A stretch of 64,000 nt of DNA from Elephas maximus indicus (GCF_024166365.1 NC_064827.1:53658635-53722634); one strand, 5' to 3'; numbered from the stretch's first letter, positions 10,896 through 22,250 are shown. A program made the numbers and translations. The notes: a model not told the origin generated them from the letters alone.

Positions 10896-11409
10896 TGTCT
10901 TGGTCATCCAGTGCTGCTGTAACGGAAATACCACAAGTGGATGGTTTCAACAAACAGAAGTTTATTCTCTCACAGTCCAGTAGGCTAGAAGTCCAGATTC
11001 AGGGCATCAGCTCCAGGGGAAGGCTTTCTCTCTCTGTGGCCTCTGGAGGAAGTTCTTTGTGATGCATCAGTCTTCCCTTGGTCTGGGAGCATCTCAACAC
11101 AAGAACCTCAGGTCCAAAGGATGCACTCTGCTCCCAGCACTGCTTTCTTGGTGGTATGAGGTCTCTATGTTTCTCTGCTCTCTTCTCTCTTTTATATCTC
11201 AAAAGAGACTGGCTTAAGACACTATCTAATCTTGTAGATCTTATCAATCTAACTGCCAATAATCCATCTCATTACAACATAGTGATAGGATTTACAACAC
11301 ATAGTGAAATCACATCAGATGACAAAATGGTAGACAATCATACAATACTGAGAATCATGGCTTAGACAAGTTGACAGATATTTTGGGGGACACAAATCAA
11401 TCCACGACA
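10896..11409 (-). mobile_element. Solo ERVL-MaLR-like LTR with 5-bp target-site duplication
   Basis: TGTCTTGGTCATCCAGTGCT at the left and CAATCCACGACA at the right mark the ends. Flanking AACCA is present on both sides (10,891-10,895 and 11,410-11,414), the 5-bp duplication typical of ERVL-type integration. No internal region is present. ORFs at 10,999-11,365 lie within the LTR and are not genes. Confidence 0.88.
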
Positions 11410-11544
11410 AACCATAAAATGCAGGTTTGTGCTATTGTCTAGTTAACGAAAATATTTTTCAAATAACCTGTACTATCACAAAAAGCACGAAAATGAAACT
11501 AGAGATGCATACCCTGTGCACAACTGATTGTACACCAAAGCATA

Positions 11545-11716
11545 AAACCAAATCAAACCCGTTGCCATCGAGTCTAATGGATTCGATTCCGACTCATAGT
11601 GGCCCTCTAGGACAAAGTAGAACTGCCCCACAGGGCTTCCAAGGAATGGCTTGTGTATTCAAACTGCCAACTTCTTGGTTAGCAGCTGAGCTCTTAACTA
11701 CTGTGCCATCCAAAGC
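11545..11716 (-). mobile_element. AfroSINE, short form
   Basis: Plus-strand order tail (GATTCGATTCCGACTCATAG), body (AGAACTGCCCCACAGGG), head ending TGTGCCATCCAAAG. Complete but diverged at the extreme 5' end. Confidence 0.88.
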
Positions 11717-11739
11717 ATAGAAAATTCTAGATTGCCACA

Positions 11740-12820
11740 GGCAGTCACTTTTTAATCGTAATCCTTCCCTCCAGAGATAAGACCTTGAGCCTTCCCATCT
11801 GAGAACCAGAGCTTGGTTCTTCAGGCTTTGATCCGTGGTCCTCTTCTCTTTACATTCTAGATGACTAGTGAGCTCAACTCACTGCAGTGGGCTCAACTGC
11901 CATCTAGATGCTGTTAACTCCCAAACCTACAGTGACATCCAAGATTTCTCTTCATATAGCCAACTACTTGTCAATATTTCCATTTATATATCCCACAAAT
12001 ACCTTCCTTATCCTTCCCCTCTGACCACTCCTCTCCTTCTCTTCTGTACTTCTCTTCATCACCATTCCCTTGGTTTCTCAAGGCAAGAACCTGAGAGATT
12101 CATTTTCTATATCCAGTCAGTCACATCTCTCATTTTTCCTGTTCTTATCTTAGATCCCACCTCCAACAATTCTTGTGTAGATTGCTGAAAAAAATCTTTT
12201 ATCATTCTATTTCTGTAACCATGACCACTTTTAACTCAGCTCCACACTATACTTACAATAAGCCCTGTGAAGTACTAGTCTAACAACATCACTTTTCCTT
12301 CTGAAAATCCTTCAGAGATTTGATGTTCAACTCATGATAAAGCCCAACAAGGCTTTTTGTGAGCCATCCCTTCTCTCTCTCTGGTATCACCTCTGACACA
12401 TCCCCAGTGAGCATTCTGATTCCCTGAATTGGCCATTCTTTGCTGACTTCTGGGAATACCTATTCCTTCCTGTCTTCCCTCTGTACACACCCCAACCTCT
12501 GGATAACTCTGGATAACTTCTACTCATTTTTTCAGAATTCTAATCATATATAGAAAGCCTTTTAAGATTAGCCCCATCCAAATTTCAGTTAATTAGTTCT
12601 GTTAAGGGTTTCTCTAGCACCCTGCCATGGTACTTGTCTCCTTACAGTGACTATAAACCAAAACCAAACCAAACCCAGTGCCATTGAGTCAATTCTGAAT
12701 CATAGCAACCCTATAGGACAGAGTAGAACTGCCCCATAGAGTTTCCAAGGAGCGCCTAGTGGATTCGAACTGCTGGCCCTTTGGTTAGCAGCACTTAGGC
12801 CCCAATAAATATTTGTTGAA
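11740..12820 (+). mobile_element. L2 LINE 3' portion, split by an AfroSINE
   Basis: Pyrimidine-rich sequence with L2 landmarks: AGATGCTGTTAACTCCCAAA, AAAATCCTTCAGAGATTTG and AGCCCAACAAGGC. The typical L2 3' end AATAAATATTTGTTGAATGA lies at 12,803-12,822. The SINE at 12,655-12,783 sits just before that end. The 106-codon ORF at 11,868 is a decayed reading of L2 and not a gene. Confidence 0.65.
12655..12783 (-). mobile_element. AfroSINE with truncated head
   Basis: Tail and body are present (GTGCCATTGAGTCAATTCTG, AGAACTGCCCCATAGAG), but the head stops after GGTTAGCAGC and lacks box A, so this is a 5'-truncated copy inside L2. Confidence 0.85.
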
Positions 12821-13403
12821 TGACAAAGAATTAATATGTAAAATGGAAAGATACTGATTTTTTTTTGTAATGGAATGCTTTTAACACTTATTAATATTTA
12901 ATGGGTAACACATGCCCTATTACTATTTCATACATGTCCAGTGGATTCAATATCTTTATCACTAACACATAGTTTATCATAACTTTTCCTGAGAAGCAGA
13001 GACAAAGTAGAAAAGGAATTTATAGAAAAGGTTACTGAAGCTCAAAGCAGGTAGTACCTCTTTCAAGAGGTAGTGCTAGTTAGACTTCAGATTCAAATCT
13101 CCTTAAAACAAAAAATTGCATTCAGCACATAAAAAAATTATTCTTTCAAATGCTCAGTGGGGAGGGCAGAGGGGGAATTCACTCTTTAGATAGTAGACGC
13201 TTGTTACTTTTGGAGATGGGAAAGGTAACACCAAATGAGGATGAAGCGTACACAGCTTGACGGAGGTAAACAATGTCACCAAAAAGTACGCAAGAAAAAA
13301 GAACTGTTGGTAATTCCTATGACGTATAATTTTGAAACAACAGCAAAAAAGAAAGCCAAAGAATATATGTGTGGGTATATATGTATGTATATAGGCATAA
13401 CGT
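12821..13403. other. Intergenic; ends in a TATG-rich tract
   Basis: No gene or interspersed repeat recognised from 12,821 to about 13,360. Then (TATG)n-like sequence leads into the SINE. Confidence 0.4.
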
Positions 13404-13558
13404 GTATGCTGTTGTGGTCGAGTCAATTCTGACTCATAGCGACCCTATAGGACAGAGTAGAACTGCCCCATAGGGTTTCAAGGAGCAGCTGGTGGATTCG
13501 AACTGCCGACTTTTTTGGCTAGCAGCTGAGCTCTTAACCACTACATCACCAAGGCTCC
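13404..13558 (-). mobile_element. AfroSINE inserted in a TATG microsatellite
   Basis: Tail GTCGAGTCAATTCTGACTC, body AGAACTGCCCCATAGGGTT, head ending CATCACCAAGGCTCC. TATG-rich repeats lie on both sides (13,360-13,400 and 13,570-13,645). Confidence 0.9.
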
Positions 13559-13645
13559 ATAAATGTGTACAGGTATGTATATATGTGTTTATATTTAGCT
13601 ATGTGCTATACATGCTATATCTATATGTACATGTATTCGTATATA

Positions 13646-13799
13646 CAATAAGGCACATAGTGGGCACAATTATGAATACATCTCTCACATAACTGAACAT
13701 CTCGTGGGACTTGATTTCTGAGTTTGAAATATTAGGACCATAGTTGTGTGGCACATCTCAGTCAATTGGTATAATATAATCCATAAAGTTATCTTCTGC
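13646..13799. other. Short intergenic stretch, nothing recognised
   Basis: No feature supported. Confidence 0.4.
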
Positions 13800-14512
13800 A
13801 TCCTAGTTTGGTGAGTAGTGTCTGGGGTCTTAAAACCTTGCGAGAGGCCATCTAAGATACAACTATTGGTCTCTACTCCTCTGGCACAAAAGAGAAAGAA
13901 GAAGTCAAAGACTCAAAGAAGAAACCAGTCTATAGGACAAATAGCCTACAGGAACCATGGCCTCATCTACCTGACACCAGAAGAACTGATGGTGTTCAAC
14001 TACCACTACTGACTGTTCTAATCAGAGCCACAATATACGGACCCTGATAGAACGGGAGAAAAACATGAAACAGAACCTCAAATTTCTAAAAAAGAAAACA
14101 AAAAAAACAGATTTATTGGACTGGTTGAGACTGAAGCACTCCCTGAGACTATTGCCCTGAGATACTCTTAACTCTTGAACCGAAACTAATGCCTGAGGTC
14201 ATCTTGTAACTAAATAACAAATTGTCTCAAAAACTGAGTATCACCAATAAGTACTGTGCTCCTTTAAAAAATCAACTACATAGGTCCAAATGGTCAACAA
14301 TTAATTTAAAACAAAGATGAGAATTAAGAGCACAAGGAAACCAGATTAATGGAAATGGAACAACCAGAATGGAAATAATGAGAAGGTTCACGCGTTGTGA
14401 AGAATGTTACCAATGTCACTGAACAACTTGTAAAGAAATTGTTGAATGGGAACCTAAGCTGCTTTGTAAACCTTCACCAAAAACACAATAAAATATTATT
14501 TAAAAAAAATGC
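13800..14512 (+). mobile_element. 5'-truncated L1, 3' UTR only
   Basis: GTCTTAAAACCTTGCGAGAG, GTAAACCTTCACCAAAAAC and an A-rich end with CAATAAAAT correspond, in opposite orientation, to the 3' UTR of the L1 at 25,170 (GGCTTTTAAAACCCCAG, AAGGTTTATAGAACAAAC). About 700 bp of non-coding 3' end remains. Confidence 0.8.
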
Positions 14513-14571
14513 TCAGGGGTATGATGGTTCCTTCCATGATGCTAATAGAAAACAGGATCTAGTTCTTTAAA

Positions 14572-14762
14572 GGGAGCCTTGGTGGCACAGTGTTTAAGTC
14601 TCGCTGCTAATCGGAAGGTCAGTGGTTCAAACCTACAAGTCGCTCCAGGGGAGACAGATACGGCAATCTGCTTTTGTAAAGATTACAGCCTTTTAAACTC
14701 CATGGGGCAGTTCTACTCTGTCCTATGAGTCTCTATGAGGGAATCAACGGATGGCAATGTTT
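14572..14762 (+). mobile_element. AfroSINE, long form
   Basis: Head GGGAGCCTTGGTGGCACAGT and middle module GCAATCTGCTTTTGTAAAGA, then GGGGCAGTTCTACTCTGTCC. The tail is partly deleted (TCTATGAGGGAATCAAC). Confidence 0.88.
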
Positions 14763-16165
14763 TATCTTGTCTGTGGTTTTTTTGTTGTTGTAGTTTTAAT
14801 TTCTTAAAAGAAGTATAACTTAACGTGGAATATGAATGATAAAATTCATATGGCCATCTTATTGAAAAGTGTTCTCATTTTTAAAATAACCAACCTATAC
14901 ACATTGAAAACACCATTTTCAAGACTTTTTTCCCCCCTGTCTAAGACATACTGAAGAAATAGTGAGGAAACGTTTTACCACATATTCTAAATTCTACCCA
15001 ATGCAGCCTGCATAAATTCGAGCCTATTTTTTCGTAGTATTTATTTGTTTCAACATAGTTTCAGGAACATTTAATTGAATCTGTTGAATAAAGGAAATGA
15101 AGCATTTCTGAAAATAGGTAATTACACTGACAATGGTAAACTGTAAAGAATTAACCTCTAGGTACCTCCAAGGTCTGACATGGGAGTAATTAGCTCCATT
15201 TTAACAATTTCTACTTCTATCTTCTATTTTGTAGCACAAGAAGCATTATACCAACAATGAAGGAAAGAAATAAAAAAGAAAAATCTCTCACAATCCCATC
15301 TACTAATAAATCCTGTTTTCATTTTTTATGTTCTTTTGATCATAAGCAAACATATTTTATGTATTTGCAAACAAAGTGTACATTTTAATGCCTTTTTCAC
15401 TTGACACTGTTATAAACATTGTTACATACTGCTTTTCCTCACAATAATACCTTTTAATGGATGGTTTATAGTGGAAAATTGGTATTGTTATTTACTGAAC
15501 CATTTCTCAGTTTTCAGACAGTAAGCTGCTTTCAATTTTTCACTATTATAAATAAGTTGGCAACATGTATTTTTGCATGTGACTTTTCCTTTTACCTTAA
15601 AAATAATATAAGCTCTCAACAATAGCAACATGTTAAGAACATTTCAGTTTCTACTATGATCTTTTCAATACCACAATGCACCCTCTCTGCAGCGTATATG
15701 AATGCACCAGTTTCAATACAAACTCATCTCATGTATATACGTTAATTAAAATGTTGTAAAAAGACACATCCTTTCATTTTACTTCAATAGCCAAATTAAA
15801 TGTTCTTTAATCTGTGGTTGTTGATGTGTGAACTTGTTTTCTCCTTCTAGATTTCAGCTCCCTGATATAAAAAATTCGGAGACAATGCCAAGGTCACAAG
15901 GGAAGCTGCTAATCCTTCCGGGGGAAAGAGCCTACTCCTTTTTTAGCCGTTTCCCAATTTGTTGGTTTATTCAACTATGTCTAAAAGGGACTTACATTAT
16001 GCTTTATTTTTTATCACAAAATTACTAATTCAAGATTGTCCTATGTTGGGATAGGATGTGTTTTATTCCGGACTTCATCTTATAGAGGGAATAGGAATAT
16101 TAATTAAGACTTGGGAGCATAGCCGCAGACTTTGTAATTGCACAATAGCATAGGTATTTCTATTT
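14763..16165. other. Intergenic; probable L1M 3' relic around 15,290-15,600
   Basis: The stretch with TTTTTCACTTGACACTG and CACTATTATAAATAAGTTGG has the look of an old L1 3' end on the minus strand. The remainder is unassigned. No exon recognised. Confidence 0.35.
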
Positions 16166-16326
16166 GAGACACCCTGGTGGTGCAGTGGTTAAGCGTGCCG
16201 CTGCTAACCTTTTGGTCAGCAGTTTGAATCCACCAGCCACTCCTTGGAAATCCTATGGGGCAGTTTTGCTGTACTATAGGGTTGCTGTGAGTCAGAATTG
16301 ACTCGATGGCAGTGGGTTTGGTTTTT
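16166..16326 (+). mobile_element. AfroSINE, short form
   Basis: Box A is intact (TGGTGCAGTGG) and the tail is well preserved (GAGTCAGAATTGACTCGATG), ending GGGTTTGGTTTTT. One of the less diverged copies. Confidence 0.92.
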
Positions 16327-16484
16327 CAATTATTTTCGTTTGACATATAATCTAAAAAATCCCTGTACTTAAGACCACCACTCAACTTATTCGTGATTGT
16401 ACCCATCTTTAACGTCATTATTAATTCTTTGATTTTAAGGGGATTCTTTCTAATACATTAAATGTTGGTTTTATAGAAACAATC

Positions 16485-16670
16485 CACTGTGTATTAAGTG
16501 CTTATTATGCACCAGATATTTCTATACACATTATATATAATTTTCCCAATAATCCTATGTTTATTGTTTCCATTTTACAGGCAAGGAAATGGAGGCACAG
16601 GAAGGTTAAGTATCTTGCCCAGGTTCATGCAGGAAAAGGCTAAGTTAAATTTCACATCTAATGTTGCCTC
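16485..16670 (-). mobile_element. MIR element
   Basis: TGTGTATTAAGTGCTTATTA, CATTTTACAGGCAAGGAAAT and GGTTAAGTATCTTGCCCAGG are the hallmark blocks of MIR read from its 3' end. Confidence 0.8.
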
Positions 16671-17075
16671 TGATATCCGTGATCTTTCACTTATGCAGAG
16701 TCATTTAAATGGTTAAATATATTTTCTTCTCTAAAAACTTAAATTTATATTATAAATTACATTTTGACATCAGTATATTTTAATCAAAAACATGAAACTG
16801 CAATCTAAGTAATCAGACTGTTCACCCGATTCTGTTTCTGCTTAGAAACTAATAAGGATTTCCTTCCATAAAATGTATTCATTGGAATAAAACCCACTTT
16901 TCAGTCCTTATCTTCCAATGTTCTCTTACACCAACTGTGCTTTTCCACCTTCTTGCTTCTGCGCCTTAATTTTCAACTGAAAACCGCTTTCTCTAGCTAT
17001 TAAGAGTTCAGCCCTAAAGAAATCTTCCTAACAAAAGCTCTTTTAATCATTTATGTCAAAATAACTCTTCTTTCT
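16671..17075. other. Intergenic, nothing recognised
   Basis: No feature supported before the pseudogene. Confidence 0.4.
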
Positions 17076-18270
17076 TTGGCAGCCAGGAGGAGGAGCCAGG
17101 GCTGGTCGAGGGTGACCACGAGAACGGCGCCATTGAGGACCTGGAGCTGGAAGCGATCAAAGCTCGAGTCAGAGATGGAGGAAGGAGCTGAAAAGCTAAA
17201 AGAGCTGCAGAACAAGGTAGAGAAGCAGAGGAATATGAGTCCACCTCCAGGCAATGCTGGCCCAGCCATCATGTCCACTGAGGTGAAGATGGAGCTGGAT
17301 GCTCATTCTATCTGTGTTGGCAATGTGGACTATAGTGCGACAACGCAAGAGCTGGAAGCACAGTTTGACGGCTGTGGTTCAGTCAACAGTGTTACCATCT
17401 TCTGTGATAAACTCAGGGGCCATCCCAAAGGGTTGCACATACAGAGTTCTCAAACAAGGAGTCACTGCGGACCTCCTTGGCCTCAGATGAGTCCCTTCTT
17501 AGAGGAAGGCAAATCAAGGTGACCCCAAAACGAACCAACGGACTAGGTATCAGCACAACAGACGTGGGTTTCCCATGACCACACTACCGTGCCCGGACTA
17601 CCAACTACAACAGTTCCGGCTCCAGTCTACAGTGATTTCAGCATTAGGCCCCAGGGTTGCGTCTACAGGGAACAGGCTAGAGCGACATCATGGTATTCCC
17701 CTTATTAAAAAAAAAAAAAAAAAGTGTATTAGGAGGAGAAAGAGGAAAGAAGGAAAAAAAAAAAAGAGAAGATCGCCTTCACGGAATTTTTTTTTCTTTT
17801 TTTAAAGATATATTGTGGAAGGAAGGAGAATCCCATAACTAACTGCTGAGGAGAGACCTGTTTTGGGGAGTAGGGGAAGGCCCAGGGAGTAGGGCAGGGG
17901 GCCGTTCATTTGCTCTGGGGGATTCACCATGAACATGTCTCAACTGTGCAAGCTGTTCCTGTGTTTCCCTGTCCTGCTTCACCTCCCGTAGGGGCTGCTC
18001 AAGGATAGGTGGGCATCAGTGGTAGGGTTTTTTACCCAGGGCTCTGGAAGGACACCAAATTCTTCCGCTTATTACTTCCCTCCATCGTCTCCCTGCCTTT
18101 CACAGTCCCCTCCCACCTGCTTCCTGTTCTGCCAGGTCTGCCACCCAGCCCATCCCTCTTTTCTGGTTCCTGCCCCTTCAGATTGCCTGGTGATCTATTT
18201 TGCTTCCTTTTGTGTTTCTTTTCTGTTCTATATTCTTGTGCTTCATTGTTGTATTTCATGTAGTGTATGG
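17076..18270 (+). pseudogene. PABPN1: Processed pseudogene of nuclear poly(A)-binding protein PABPN1
   Basis: The parent protein binds nascent poly(A) tails in the nucleus and stimulates poly(A) polymerase. This copy starts inside the acidic region, so the N-terminal alanine/glycine-rich part is absent. It continues through the coiled-coil helix ([13 protein letters not shown]), the linker [14 protein letters not shown] and the RRM ([17 protein letters not shown], then [20 protein letters not shown]) to an Arg-rich C-terminus recognisable at nucleotide level (TCATGGTATTCCCCTTA at 17,688-17,704). The coding region runs on without introns, so it is a retrocopy. The frame shifts near 17,180 and breaks again after about 17,435, then decays. 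A 3' UTR-like stretch follows to roughly 18,270; that end is uncertain. No promoter, CpG island or preserved full frame suggests expression. Confidence 0.9.
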
Positions 18271-18362
18271 GAAGAACATGGGCTTTGAAATTATACCACT
18301 GTGGCTCAACATTCAGTTCTAATCCATTTTACGTCGCTTTTCTAAAGATCAGTGTCTCCATC
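18271..18362 (+). mobile_element. Possible MIR fragment
   Basis: AAGAACATGGGCTTTGAAAT resembles the MIR 5' region. The stretch is short and diverged and could instead be the last part of the pseudogene 3' UTR. Confidence 0.35.
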
Positions 18363-18364
18363 AG

Positions 18365-18890
18365 TGTATCAGTTAGCTACTGCTGTGTAACAAATCATCC
18401 CAGAACACAGTTGAAGTATATTTTATTGTTGTTAAATGTATGAGTCAGTCAGGGGGTTCTTCTGGTCATACCTGGGCTTACTTATACATCTGGAATCAGT
18501 CTTGTGTCATGGACACAGCTCTGCAGATCCTGACTGGGTTCTTCTACATTATTGGTGGTTGGCTAGAAATAGGATAATCTACAATGGTCTCAGCTAATAG
18601 AACTAGGCTGTTTTCCTTATAGCCTCTCATCTTCTAGCAATATAGGTTCAGCCTTTCAACATGGCAGTGAAAGAATTCGAAAACAGAGCAAGTGGAAGCA
18701 AATAAGGCCTCATGAGGCTTAGGCTTAGAATACAGTCACTTCTGCTGCATTCTGTTAGCCAAAGACTAGTCACAAGAGAATCTCAGATTCCTTCAATTGG
18801 TAGGGGAAGTAGACTCCACTTCTTGATAGGAAGAGCTGCCAAATTCAGCATAATGAGAACATTGCATTTCAGAGTTATTATTAAATACAA
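18365..18890. mobile_element. Ancient mammalian repeat (LTR-like, family not assigned)
   Basis: CAGTTAGCTACTGCTGTGTA followed by ACAAATCATCCCAGAACACA, and later CATGGCAGTGAAAGAATT and GACTCCACTTCTTGATAGG, are familiar from a widespread old placental repeat. Its end merges into short repeats containing TTATTATTAAAT (18,871-18,932). Confidence 0.5.
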
Positions 18891-18914
18891 GACTTACATT
18901 ATTAAATATAAGAG

Positions 18915-20468
18915 TTATTATTAAATTCAAGAGGTGGCATATGATCAGGAACTGATGGTACTGACGGAAGAAGTCCAAGCTGCTCTGAAGGCATTGGTGA
19001 AAAACAAGCCTCCAGGAATTGATGAAATATCAATTAAGATGTTTCTACAAACAGATGCAGCACTGGAGGTGCTCACTCGTCTATGCCAAGAAATACGGAA
19101 GACAGTTTCCCAGCCAACTGACCGGAAGCGATCCATATTTATGCCTATTCCCAAGAAAGGTGATCCAACTGAATGTGGAAATTATAGAACAATATCATTA
19201 ATATCACACCCAAGCAAAATTTTGCTGAAGATCATTCAAAAACGGCTACAGCAGTATATCAACAGGGAACTGCCAGAAATTCAGGCCGGTTTAAGAAGAG
19301 GATGTGGAACCAGGAATATCATTGCTGAAGTCAGATGGATCCTGGCTGAAAGAGAATACCAGAAGGATGTTTACCTCTGTTTTATTGACTATGCAAAGGC
19401 ATTCGACTGTATGGATCATAACAAATTATGGATAACATTGCGTTGCAAAGAATGGGAATTTCAGAACACTTAATTGTGCTCATGAGGAACCTTTACATAG
19501 ATCAAGAGGTTGTTGTTCGGACAGAACAAGGGGATAGTGATTGGTTTAAAGTCAGGAAAGGTGTGCGTCAGGGTTGTATTCTTTCATCATACCTATTCAA
19601 TCTGTATGCTGAGCAAATAATACGAGAAACTGGACTATATGAAGAATGGGGCATCAGTATTGGAGGAAGACTGACTAACAACCTGCGTTATGCAGATGAC
19701 ACAACCTTGCTTGCTGAAAGTGAAGAGGACTTGAAGCACTTACTAATGAAGATCAAAGACCACAGCCTTCAGTATGGATTGCACCTCAACATAAAGAAAA
19801 CCAAAATCCTCACAACTGGACCAATGAGCAACATCATGATAAACGGAGAAAAGATTGAAGTTGTCAGGGATTTCATTTTACTTGGATCCACAATCAACAC
19901 CCATGGAAGCAGCAGTCGAGAAATCAAAAGACACATTCCATTGGGTAAATCTGCTTCAAAGGACCTCTTTAAAGTGTTGAAGAGCAAAGATGTCACCTGG
20001 AAGACTAAGGTGCACCTGACCCAAGCCATGGTATTTTCAATCGCATCATATGCATGTGAAAGCTGGACAATGAATAAGGAAGACCAAAGAAGAACTGACG
20101 CCTTTGAATTGTGGTGTTGGCGAAGAATATTGAATATACCATGGACTGCCAAAAGAACGAACAAATCTGTCTTAAAAGAAGTACTAATGCTCCTTAGAGG
20201 CAAGGATGGCGAGACTGCGTCTTATATTCTTTGGACATATTGTCAGGAGGGATCAGTCCCTGGGGAAGAACATCATGTCTGGCAGAGTACAGGGTCAGCT
20301 GAAAAGAGGAAGAACCTCAACAAGGTGAATTGACACAGTGGCTGCAACAATGAGCTCAAGCTAATGATTGTAAGGATGGCTCAGGACCAGGCAGTGTTTC
20401 GTTCTGTTGTGCATGGGGTCGCCATGATTCGGAACCAACTTGACGGCATCTTACAACAACAACAACAT
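18915..20468 (+). mobile_element. BovB-type RTE LINE, 5'-truncated, RT nearly open
   Basis: Two overlapping frames cover the reverse transcriptase and C-terminal domain. 18,934-19,473 has the fingers (SIFMPIPKKGDPTECGNYR) and motif A (FIDYAKAFDCMD). 19,428-20,333 has motif B (GVRQGCILSSYLFNLYAEQ), the catalytic YADD at 19,689-19,700 and the C-terminal block YACESWTMNKEDQ. They are separated by an apparent 4-base insertion at about 19,439-19,448 (TTGCGTTGC where the minus-strand copy lacks one unit). No other stop interrupts about 1.4 kb. The endonuclease half is missing at the 5' end, so the copy was dead on arrival. The tail carries AGTGTTTCGTTCTGTTGTGC, GTCGCCATGATTCGGAACC and (ACA)n. Confidence 0.94.
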
Positions 20469-21729
20469 ACATTTTTGCCCCCTATAGTAAGTCCACAAGA
20501 TATACTAAATGGATGCATTACAGAACTACATAATTTAAGAGACTTTCTGAAAACAGGTTCTGAATACATTTTAATAATAATATAGAATTAAATGGATACA
20601 TCAACTCAAGATTATATGTAATTCAAGTTCTGTAAAGTATACAGTAAAATGAAAACTGAGTTAACAGCCATGAAAACTTTAACAATTTTTCTTTAAACTC
20701 CTAAGTTTCCTAATTTATATTTTTATGCTGTATAAAATGTGGGAATTTTAAAAGGAGGTTTTTGATCATGCTCAATATATAATTTGTGCAGGACCATTAT
20801 TTTTGGCAATAGAGTTTCTTTTATGGGAGCAAAATAGAGTATATAAATTCAGCATTGCATGCTGGGAGAAAATCAGTATGGCTACACACTTCTCATGCTT
20901 CATGGGTTTTTACTGTAATAGAAATCTACAGGAACATAACACCTTCGAACTTCACTGCCTCAAGGTGTCTTAGACATGATGAGAATGCATTCCCATGAGT
21001 TTTACTTGCTGAAAGAAGGCACACCTAGTGTTTAGTAGCCAAACAAATGTGCCTACTTTATATACAACTTTAGAAGGTATCTTGTCAGAGAGCTTCAAAA
21101 CAATAATCTTCATAAACCAGTATGCCCGTTTTAAAAATAAGAAAATTAGAGCAAGTTGAATATACCTGCGGCTATATATGCAGTAAAGCTCAGAGCTAGG
21201 ATTTGAGTCGTATAAGAATGGATAAAATTTCTCTTATTCAATGTGAGAATATACTCTTCTATGACAATGTAACCCATAATTTCCCTAATTAATCCCTGAG
21301 GTGGTTCTTCAGTGTTTCCAACATTTGACTGCTATTTTATTTTTTACATGTCACAAGCAATTTTTATTCATGTCAAAAGCAATTTTTATACATGTAAAGA
21401 AATACCCATGCTGAATGTGTTATGTATAATATTTAAACTTTTAAAATTACTGTTGTAAAATCTAAAATAGTTCAAAAACTCTGAGAACAATATGGAATAA
21501 TATAATAAATATCATATATGCAGCACCTGGCTCTGTTGTATCCTCATATTATTCTATATTTGCTTTAGTCATGGTTTCTTTCTATAGAAAGTTCTAAAAT
21601 CTTCTATACATCCATTACTTTTATCTTCTTAGAGGTAATCTGCTCTCATTAATTCAATGTTTATCATTTAAAGTTAGGTTTTCTAATGTTTCTATATATT
21701 TATTTATCAATGAAATAATTTAAAAAAAC
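20469..21729. other. Intergenic; faint MIR-like stretch at 21,110-21,220
   Basis: Mostly AT-rich and unassigned. TCAGAGCTAGGATTTGAGTC near 21,189 is MIR-like on minus. TTTTTATTCATGTCAAAAGC and TTTTTATACATGTAAAGAAA form a short near-direct repeat around 21,362-21,400. Confidence 0.35.
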
Positions 21730-21919
21730 AACCCACAGCTGTCAAGTCAATTCCAACTCGTAGCAACTGTATAGGACAGAGGAGTCTTGGTTTCCAAGAC
21801 TGTAAATCTTTACAGAAGCAGACTGCCGCATCTTCCTCCCGCAGAACAGCTGGTGGGTTCGAACCTCCAACCTTTTGGTTAGTAGATGAGTGCTTTAACC
21901 ACTACACCACCAGGGCTCC
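21730..21919 (-). mobile_element. AfroSINE, long form
   Basis: Tail (GTCAAGTCAATTCCAACTC), middle module (GAAGCAGACTGCCGCATCTT), then the head ending ACACCACCAGGGCTCC. The block equivalent to CTGCCCCATAGGG is deleted. Confidence 0.9.
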
Positions 21920-21944
21920 TTATTTATCAATAAACATATATATG

Positions 21945-22250
21945 ATTTTTCACTTTATATACATGATATCATATTACAGGTATTACTTTTCAAATTGCTT
22001 TGTTTTGTTTGACATTATATTAGTGTCATCCTTATACAATGTGTTGCTCTAGTTTATTTTCACTGCTTTACAGCAGTCTATTATATGACTATATCACATA
22101 ATTTATTTTTTCTCCTATTGATGAAATTTTTTTTTCCAATTCTTCCTTTTTTCAAACAATGCTCCCATGAACAGTCTTGAACGTACCTACTTTAGTACAT
22201 GTGGAAGACTTTCTCTACCAGAAAAAAGCTGCTGAGTGGTAAGGAATATA
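21945..22250 (-). mobile_element. Old L1 (L1M) 3' region relic
   Basis: TTCACTGCTTTACAGCAGTC and TCAAACAATGCTCCCATGAA follow the order of the antisense L1M 3' end. Strongly diverged. Confidence 0.4.

Noticed and set aside
11868-12188. 106-codon ORF as a novel secreted-type protein
   Set aside because: Sits within decayed L2 sequence and has no signal or conserved motif that I can support.
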